Below are positions 4,339 to 8,827 of a DNA stretch of 8,827 nucleotides, piece by piece. Source of the DNA: CALXZG01 sp034184445. GTDB taxonomy: Bacteria > Pseudomonadota > Alphaproteobacteria > CAAHEQ01 > UBA3637. A program made the translations under genes and the position numbers. The stretch lies in contig JAXFZX010000098.1 of the NCBI GenBank assembly GCA_034184445.1, forward strand, positions 1 through 8,827, given 5' to 3'. A model generated the notes under the pieces. That model was not told where the DNA came from, searched no databases, and was given only the letters and a program-made list of their open reading frames with translations. Position 1 is the first letter of the stretch, and each line of letters opens with the position of its first letter.

Positions 4339-7167
4339 ATGAAAAATATGTTGAAACACTTTTTCAAAACTGCTTTTTTGATCGCCCTGGTGTGGGGGAG
4401 TATGATGTTGCCGATCAATACATGGGGTGATTATTTAAACCCGATTGTGTGGGGATTAATTGCCTTGGTTATTATTGTGACGGGGATTTATTTATATTGG
4501 GGATATAAAAAAGGTTTCCTTACTTTTGTGTGGATTTTGATGATATTATGTGCCCCATCGGCTTGGGCGTATCAACAGGTTAATTGCACCAATGAAACGA
4601 ATGTAAGTATAGCGGCGGAATCTTGCTCTGGCACCGGATGCGAATATTATCGGTGTTTGGTAAATGCGTATAAGGGCAGTGGATCAGAGCATTACTGCAC
4701 TTTAAAGAAACAATTTGATCCGGATAAAGCAATTAAAAATAATACGCGACCTGATGAGAACGAGGTCAAAAATGCTATTAAGTATTTGGATTCGTATGAT
4801 CGGGCTGCTACCGCTGGCTGCGTTGATAAAAATGGAAAATTTATGGAAGGCGTTACCCTGGGGTTGATTTCGGATGACGATGAAGATAATCGTGATTGTG
4901 CAGAGGATTATTTGGATGAAGTTGCTACCTATAATAAAAAGAAAGCTGAATTAAATACCCAGACGGTTTATCAAATATTAAAAAATGATAGAGATAAATG
5001 TTGGCCGTGCGGTTTGGTGCATACCATGATGGTTGCGGTGGAAAAATTAGCCCTTTCTATGGAGGATGAGCTTAGTAAAGCTGCCCTAATGCTATTGGGA
5101 ATTATGTTCCTATTTTGGTTGTTGTTTAAAGTCTTAATATTAATCAGTCAATTTGGGACAGCTAATAATGCGGAATTTTTTACAGATCTACTCACGCGCT
5201 TTATTTTGGCGGTAATTGCTGTTGCACTACTAAGTGGGCCAATGGGGGTTATTTATCGCTTGACATTTTCCAATCTGCTGGATATTACCCTTCAACTGTC
5301 AACTGAGGTCATCGCTCAAGCCGATTCGCAAAAAACAGTTTCGGCTTCGGATAATTTGAGTGTTGATACTAATTTATCTGGTATCGCCGAACGTGAAGGG
5401 CTTGGGGAAAAATTGGCCGGTTCGGACAATTTGGAATGTGGCTGTTGCACCAATGAAAATAGTGATTGTAATGGTGGCCAAATCAGTGAGTGTCGCGTTA
5501 ATTATACCGATTCTGCATCTTATGCAGGTACGGGTCTGACGGATGATGAAGTCAGAATGCTATTTTCCAAAAAAGAAAAACAGATGTTGATGTGCCTCAC
5601 TTGTAAAACTTATAAGGAAACAGCCCCCTTTGTGGCGGCGGGGCGGGTTCTTGTCTATCACGCATGGAAGAATAAAAATTTGATTTCCAAGGCCGCTGGT
5701 TGGGTGGAAGATTTAGTCGGTATTCATGTGGTTTCTTATATTCCCAGCCCCATCAGCATGTGGTTTATCGGGATGGTTCTTATTGTCGGGTTTACATGGA
5801 TTGCTTATGTGATTGGATTTAAATTATTGGATATTTTCCTTCGGATTGGTTTTATCATTATGTTAACGCCATTTTTGGTGACGACATTTGTTTTCCCGAT
5901 TTCTCGCCAATATACAAAACGGGGATGGGATTTCCTGGCACACGCGCTTTTAAGCATCTTTGCCGTTTCAATGGGAATAGCACTATTTATGGCGGTATTT
6001 ACGGCTGCTTTGCCAAATGATATAATCACAAAGTTAAACAATGTTTTCTCTATGCAGGAAATCGGTAAGGATCAGGACTATCCTGTCATGGTGATGGATG
6101 CTTTTGGTGCCGGTGAGGATGGTAGCGCATTTTACTCTTTCTTTATTATTTTGATTGTTTGCTTTGCGGGGATAAATGTCTTACAGGGCAGTCAGGTTAT
6201 TATAGAAGGTTTATCCGGCCTTACCAGTGGTATCCCCCCAATTGCGGGAGCAGCGGTTGTTGGCGCGATTCGGGCGGCATTGGCACCACTTCGGATGGCG
6301 AAAGATATCATCATGGATAAAATTGATGGTGGTGGACTTAATGCTTTAAAACGTGCCAAAAAAGGAGGGCAAGATCAGGACCCCAACGACGACAACCCCG
6401 GTGTCATCAGCCACCTTGGCTCTTTTACTGGTTCTCAGGTTGAAAAGGCCGGTGATAAAGCCGGAAAGGCTGCTGGGAAAGGGACAGAATATGCAATCAA
6501 AGGTGTCGGTTTGGGGGTTGAAGGTGCCGGTAAAGCGACTTCGGGTATAGGAAAATTATTTAATAAGATACCCTATGTTGGGGCGATTATCGGTGTTCCT
6601 TTACAGGTTGTCGGCAAGAGTGTGGAAGTTGGTGGTAAAGCCATACAAAGGGTTGCCGGAATTGCGGGTAAAGCCGTTGAAAAAACGGTTAAAGCCGGTT
6701 CTCGTGTTGCTGCCAAAGGGATTAAAAAGGGTTCCCAAAAGGCCCAAAAAATTTGGAACCGGACGAAGCGTAAAGTTGTCAACCGGATTAAACAGATTCC
6801 GGCTAAGATTAAGAATTTCCCCAAAAATGTGAAGAAGAAGTTCTTAAAAGCCACACGGCGTACACGTGCCAAACGCAAATATCGTCAACAACGAAGATCA
6901 GGTCATGGCCCTGCCAATTGGACAAGATCCGAAAATAATTCGGGCTCCAATCGGCGTAATCGCAATCAAGATCGTGATCAAAATCAAAGACAGGAACGCC
7001 CCAATAATACTTCTGAACATAAAGAAGAGACCATGGGGCATCGGGCTTTGCGTAAGACCTTTAATATGATAGATCGTGCCGATGAAGAATTAGATAATGG
7101 CTTGGATGGTGTTGAAAAATCATTTGGAGATGGTGATAACAGGCATCTTCCCAATACGGATTCGTAG
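4339..7167 (+). CDS. VirB6/TrbL-family membrane protein with Cys-rich extracytoplasmic regions and basic tail (paralogue 3)
   Basis: A 942-residue polytopic protein of the type IV secretion channel family. ATG 4339 follows a GGGGGTGG Shine-Dalgarno inside the end of paralogue 2. Three hydrophobic segments (about 8-24, 34-53, 60-77) open the protein, the third ending in APSAWA, a possible signal-peptidase site. Residues 78-220 form a hydrophilic region with seven cysteines (83, 96, 101, 106, 120, 161, 187), then C221-W-P-C224 and helices near 248-270 and 284-303. A large loop (about 304-455) carries C367-G-C-C370, C377, C385, C419 and C422. Further helices lie near 474-495, 500-520, 533-557 and 600-617. 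The signature D498, R502, P511, F519-P520, W530 matches the neighbours, and QYTKRxW is shared with paralogue 1. The tail has Gly/Ala/Lys-rich repeats (703-798), a strongly basic block (795-854), an Asn/Arg/Gln stretch and an acidic end. No clear terminator follows. The role is inferred from the family. Confidence 0.82.
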   Translation: MKNMLKHFFKTAFLIALVWGSMMLPINTWGDYLNPIVWGLIALVIIVTGIYLYWGYKKGFLTFVWILMILCAPSAWAYQQVNCTNETNVSIAAESCSGTGCEYYRCLVNAYKGSGSEHYCTLKKQFDPDKAIKNNTRPDENEVKNAIKYLDSYDRAATAGCVDKNGKFMEGVTLGLISDDDEDNRDCAEDYLDEVATYNKKKAELNTQTVYQILKNDRDKCWPCGLVHTMMVAVEKLALSMEDELSKAALMLLGIMFLFWLLFKVLILISQFGTANNAEFFTDLLTRFILAVIAVALLSGPMGVIYRLTFSNLLDITLQLSTEVIAQADSQKTVSASDNLSVDTNLSGIAEREGLGEKLAGSDNLECGCCTNENSDCNGGQISECRVNYTDSASYAGTGLTDDEVRMLFSKKEKQMLMCLTCKTYKETAPFVAAGRVLVYHAWKNKNLISKAAGWVEDLVGIHVVSYIPSPISMWFIGMVLIVGFTWIAYVIGFKLLDIFLRIGFIIMLTPFLVTTFVFPISRQYTKRGWDFLAHALLSIFAVSMGIALFMAVFTAALPNDIITKLNNVFSMQEIGKDQDYPVMVMDAFGAGEDGSAFYSFFIILIVCFAGINVLQGSQVIIEGLSGLTSGIPPIAGAAVVGAIRAALAPLRMAKDIIMDKIDGGGLNALKRAKKGGQDQDPNDDNPGVISHLGSFTGSQVEKAGDKAGKAAGKGTEYAIKGVGLGVEGAGKATSGIGKLFNKIPYVGAIIGVPLQVVGKSVEVGGKAIQRVAGIAGKAVEKTVKAGSRVAAKGIKKGSQKAQKIWNRTKRKVVNRIKQIPAKIKNFPKNVKKKFLKATRRTRAKRKYRQQRRSGHGPANWTRSENNSGSNRRNRNQDRDQNQRQERPNNTSEHKEETMGHRALRKTFNMIDRADEELDNGLDGVEKSFGDGDNRHLPNTDS
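6445..6900 (+). other. Gly/Ala/Lys repeat and polybasic segment in the tail of paralogue 3
   Basis: Codons 703-798 contain many variants of a short Gly-Lys-Ala unit (KAGDKAGKAAGKG, EGAGKATSGIGK, VGGKAIQRVAGIAGKAVEK), often about 11 residues apart, which would form amphipathic or membrane-associated helices. Codons 795-854 then hold 26 Lys or Arg and no Asp or Glu in 60 residues. By charge this part should be cytoplasmic if it stays in the cell. It resembles nucleic-acid- or acidic-lipid-binding sequence, but no known domain was recognised. Confidence 0.6.
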
Positions 7168-7230
7168 TTGTTCCTGTTTTTATTATCAGATATTAAATGT
7201 GTTGATAAATGAAGTAATGCTAAAAAATAC

Positions 7231-7259
7231 TTGCATTTTTGTTTAAAATGTGTTAAGAT
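7231..7259 (+). promoter_or_regulatory. Probable promoter of the rpsF-rpsR-rplI operon
   Basis: TTGCAT (7231-7236) and TAAGAT (7254-7259, 4 of 6 to TATAAT) are separated by exactly 17 bases. TG at 7251-7252, one base before the -10 box, makes it an extended -10 promoter, which would offset the weak -35. It lies in an AT-rich stretch (7190-7257), with a sharp change to GC-rich leader sequence just after it, as is common in front of ribosomal protein operons. Transcription would start near 7266, giving a leader of about 110 bases. Confidence 0.6.
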
Positions 7260-7267
7260 CCCGGCAT

Positions 7268-7303
7268 CCGATTAATCCTTGCTCCCGCAAATCGGACGGG
7301 GGC
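7268..7303 (+). promoter_or_regulatory. Pseudoknot-capable structure in the rpsF leader, candidate autoregulatory site
   Basis: Two stems can be read. CCGATT (7268-7273) pairs with AATCGG (7290-7295). GCTCCCG (7281-7287) pairs with CGGGGGC (7297-7303), with one G-U. The four arms interleave in the order A, B, A', B', which is the arrangement of an H-type pseudoknot; alternatively either stem forms alone. In other bacteria the S6:S18 complex represses its own mRNA by binding a leader structure with a CCG-containing loop that imitates its 16S rRNA site. CCG triplets occur here, but I cannot confirm that this is the same motif. The structure is read from the sequence; the regulatory role is inference. 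Confidence 0.45.
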
Positions 7304-7313
7304 TATGTTTCGG

Positions 7314-7340
7314 GCGCGTAAATCATTGGGGTTTATGCGT
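7314..7340 (+). promoter_or_regulatory. Second hairpin in the rpsF leader
   Basis: GCGCGTAAA (7314-7322) pairs with TTTATGCGT (7332-7340): nine pairs including two G-U, around a nine-base loop TCATTGGGG. It lies between the pseudoknot-like element and the Shine-Dalgarno AAGGAGAGG (7365-7373) and leaves the ribosome binding site free. It has no T-run behind it, so it is not a terminator. Its function is unknown; it could be part of the same leader fold. Confidence 0.4.
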
Positions 7341-7378
7341 ATCAACAGAGACGAGATAATCCAAAAGGAGAGGTAAAA

Positions 7379-7756
7379 ATGCCTTTTTATGAAAATGTAT
7401 TCGTGGCGCGTCAGGATTTAACACCGGCTAAGGTCACGGAACTGACAAATAAATTTGTCGCCGCTATTGAAGCCAAGGGCGGTAAAGTGACAAAGCGTGA
7501 AGACTGGGGTCTGCGCAATTTGGCTTATAAAATTCAAAAAAACCGTAAAGGTTATTATACATTGATGAACATTGACGCACCGGCCGAAGCCGTTGTGGAA
7601 ATGGAACGGTTAATGCGGTTAGATGAAAATCTACTACGCTACTTGACGATTAAGGTTAAGGCGTTGGAAGAAGGTCCTTCTGCTATGTTGGAACCCAAAT
7701 CTAAAAAGATCAAGGCCGATGATAAGTATGAAATTGATATCGCGGAAGGAGAATAA
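7379..7756 (+). CDS. rpsF: 30S ribosomal protein S6 (bS6)
   Basis: A 125-residue protein that binds S18 and joins the platform of the small ribosomal subunit. The start ATG follows AAGGAGAGG by 5 bases. The sequence is collinear with S6 along its length: MPFYENVFVARQD as the first strand, KVTKREDWGLRNLAYKIQKNRKGYYTLMNIDAP in the middle, then MERLMRLDENLLRYLTIKV. The short EEGPSAML tail after the globular domain is common in alphaproteobacterial S6. Total length is normal; the last 20 residues are charged and probably disordered. It is first in the operon with rpsR 2 bases downstream, and the leader is likely to carry feedback control by S6:S18. Confidence 0.97.
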   Translation: MPFYENVFVARQDLTPAKVTELTNKFVAAIEAKGGKVTKREDWGLRNLAYKIQKNRKGYYTLMNIDAPAEAVVEMERLMRLDENLLRYLTIKVKALEEGPSAMLEPKSKKIKADDKYEIDIAEGE

Positions 7757-7758
7757 AG

Positions 7759-7989
7759 ATGGCTGAAAAAAGTTCTTTTTATCATCATAAAAAAACATGT
7801 CCGTTTTGTGCGGAAGGTATTGATGAAATTGATTATAAAGATATCAAGTTGCTTAGTCGTTTTGTGACGGAACGCGGTAAAATGGTTCCGGGTAGGGTGT
7901 CGGCAACTTGTGCTAAGCACCAACGTAGTGTATCCCGTGCAATTAAACGGGCTCGTTATTTGGCTTTAATGCCGTTTGTCACAGATTAG
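7759..7989 (+). CDS. rpsR: 30S ribosomal protein S18 (bS18), zinc-ligand form
   Basis: A 76-residue small-subunit protein that pairs with S6 on the platform. The start ATG is 2 bases after the rpsF stop, with AAGGAG (7745-7750) inside the end of rpsF, so the two are probably translationally coupled and made in equal amounts, as the heterodimer needs. The family core IDYKDIKLLSRFVTERGKMVP, the Arg-rich RSVSRAIKRARYLALMPF and the length are all typical. It keeps C14-x2-C17 and C51-x2-H54, a complete potential zinc-ligand set; many alphaproteobacterial S18 proteins have lost these, reading CPFS and AVSAKKQ at the same places from general family knowledge. The AGGAGG for rplI overlaps its stop codon. 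Confidence 0.97.
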   Translation: MAEKSSFYHHKKTCPFCAEGIDEIDYKDIKLLSRFVTERGKMVPGRVSATCAKHQRSVSRAIKRARYLALMPFVTD

Positions 7990-7999
7990 GAGGTTCGCT

Positions 8000-8548
8000 A
8001 TGGAAGTTATTTTATTGGAACGAATTGAACGTCTGGGCCAAATGGGTGATGTCGTGAATGTGAAGAACGGCTATGCCCGCAACTATTTGTTGCCGCAAAA
8101 GAAAGCCCTTCGGAAAACAAAGGATAATATGGCCTTCTTTGAATCTAAGCGCAAAGAATATGAAGCTCGGAACTTAAAAATGAAAGAAGATGCCGAGGCT
8201 TTGGCCAAAAAATTGGAAGGCTTGTCTGTTGTTATTGTGCGTCAGGCTGCCGAAACGGGACAATTATACGGTTCTGTCACAATGCGTGATATTTGTGAGG
8301 CTGTACGTGATGCCGGTTTCCATATTGAACGGTCTCAGATTGTCTTAAACCAACCGTTTAAGAATTTGGGTATCTTTGATGTGAAACTATCCCTTCATCC
8401 GGATGTAGTTCAAAATGTGCGCGTGAACATTGCGCGTTCCGAAGAAGAAGCCAAACGGGCAACGCAAAAGAAAGCCCCAAAAGCTTCTAAGGCGGAAAAG
8501 GCTGAAAAGCCGGCTGAGCAATCGGCGGAAGAAACTAAAGCCGAATAA
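8000..8548 (+). CDS. rplI: 50S ribosomal protein L9 (bL9) with extended charged tail
   Basis: A 182-residue large-subunit protein that binds 23S rRNA near the L1 stalk and helps keep the reading frame. ATG 8000 is chosen over an in-frame GTG at 7976 because AGGAGG (7988-7993) lies 6 bases ahead and MEVILLERIERLGQMGD is the exact family N-terminus. The N-terminal rRNA-binding domain (1-50), the long connecting helix (about 45-75) and the C-terminal domain (about 76-148, with ETGQLYGSVT) are in order. Residue 34 is Lys where the family motif PQGKA normally has Gly. After residue 148 a Lys/Ala/Glu-rich tail of about 34 residues is added (E. coli L9 is 149 residues); such tails occur in other alphaproteobacteria. 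It is the last gene before the terminator. Confidence 0.97.
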   Translation: MEVILLERIERLGQMGDVVNVKNGYARNYLLPQKKALRKTKDNMAFFESKRKEYEARNLKMKEDAEALAKKLEGLSVVIVRQAAETGQLYGSVTMRDICEAVRDAGFHIERSQIVLNQPFKNLGIFDVKLSLHPDVVQNVRVNIARSEEEAKRATQKKAPKASKAEKAEKPAEQSAEETKAE

Positions 8549-8561
8549 TCAGGTTTTATTC

Positions 8562-8590
8562 AAAAAAAAGCCCCGTTTATCGGGGCTTTT
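8562..8590. terminator. Bidirectional rho-independent terminator between rplI and the convergent gene
   Basis: A ten-pair perfect stem AAAAGCCCCG (8566-8575) / CGGGGCTTTT (8581-8590) encloses the loop TTTAT. On the plus strand four T close it, ending rplI 13 bases after its stop. On the minus strand the stem is followed by a run of eight T (complement of 8562-8569), so it is the stronger terminator for the minus-strand gene, whose stop is at 8592. Confidence 0.9.
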
Positions 8591-8591
8591 C

Positions 8592-8827
8592 CTATGCTTT
8601 TCTTGTGTGATATAAATATAATCCAAAAATACAGGCGGTGATACAGCCACCCAGTATTTGGGCTGTTCCCAAAGATAAATTCAATAAAATCGGGGCATAT
8701 CCCAGATAGGTTCCGCACACGCATGTAATAAACAGGGCAGGAATAATTGCCACCCAGTCGTGTTTTGTTTTTTGGGGGGGAGAAAATTGAACAAACCCCA
8801 AACATAAAAAAGACCAAAGAATTGTTA
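8592..8827 (-). CDS. C-terminal end of a membrane protein, probably CstA-family carbon starvation transporter
   Basis: On the minus strand the frame is open from the right window edge to TAG at 8594-8592, about 77 codons, so the start lies outside. The part seen has a hydrophobic helix (TILWSFLCLGFVQF), a Lys-rich turn (PPQKTKH), and two further helices (DWVAIIPALFITCVCGTYLG and about AQILGGCITACIFGLYLY) ending in HTRKA. The pattern LW, then WxxxIPAlFxTxVxxTYxxxAP, fits my memory of the end of CstA-type peptide/pyruvate transporters in the inner membrane, but this is recall, not a comparison. A TTG at 8801 could be mistaken for a start; it lies inside the helix pattern and has no ribosome binding site. 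It converges on rplI and shares its terminator. Confidence 0.55.
   Translation of the reverse strand, partial: TILWSFLCLGFVQFSPPQKTKHDWVAIIPALFITCVCGTYLGYAPILLNLSLGTAQILGGCITACIFGLYLYHTRKA

Noticed and set aside
346..7167. Plasmid, phage or integrated element carrying the VirB6-like genes
   Set aside because: No integrase, transposase, tRNA junction or direct repeats are visible at either edge, so mobility cannot be supported from this window.
7138..7182. Possible terminator after paralogue 3: AACAGG (7138-7143) with CCTGTT (7173-7178), followed by a T-rich stretch
   Set aside because: The stem is only six pairs with a 29-base loop and the 5' arm lies in the coding region; too weak to call, though some termination here would make sense.
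8560..8817. Minus-strand open frame of 85 codons overlapping the right-hand gene
   Set aside because: It runs through the terminator hairpin and is out of frame with the better membrane-protein frame that ends at 8592.

Overview
The window looks like a chromosomal segment of an alphaproteobacterium of moderate, slightly AT-leaning composition. The clue is the set of housekeeping proteins. Ribosomal protein S6 starts MPFYENVFVARQD and has the DWGLRNLAYKI and EEGPSAML stretches typical of Alphaproteobacteria, next to S18 and a long-tailed L9. Several membrane genes in between belong to the VirB6/TrbL family, of which the Rickettsiales and related intracellular or host-associated alphaproteobacteria often carry multiple copies. 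A closer placement is not supportable from this sequence alone.

Layout. Positions 1-204 hold the 3' end of gpsA (glycerol-3-phosphate dehydrogenase), entering from the left. A short AT-rich spacer (205-345) carries a good promoter. Positions 346-7167 hold three head-to-tail genes of 904, 419 and 942 codons, separated by 15 and 3 bases and so almost certainly one transcript. All three encode polytopic membrane proteins with the same core: an exported N-terminal part, a C-W-x-C motif, a first membrane helix, and later an identically spaced D-x3-R-x8-P-x7-F-P-x9-W signature of the VirB6/TrbL type. They differ in their add-ons. The first has a cleavable signal peptide and a Gly-rich plus collagen-like C-terminal region. 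The second has a lipobox and almost no tail. The third has a hydrophobic triple at the N-terminus, two cysteine-rich extracytoplasmic regions and a very basic tail.

After a 211-base spacer with a second promoter and a leader that can fold into a pseudoknot, the operon rpsF-rpsR-rplI follows (7379-8548). It ends at a hairpin terminator that also serves a convergent gene on the minus strand. That gene is seen only as its last ~78 codons and is probably the C-terminus of a CstA-type carbon starvation transporter.

The point of interest is the orphan trio of diversified VirB6-like proteins sitting between core genes, without any other secretion gene in the window. They most likely form, together or as alternatives, the inner-membrane channel part of a type IV secretion machine encoded elsewhere, with each paralogue carrying a different extracytoplasmic or cytoplasmic attachment.
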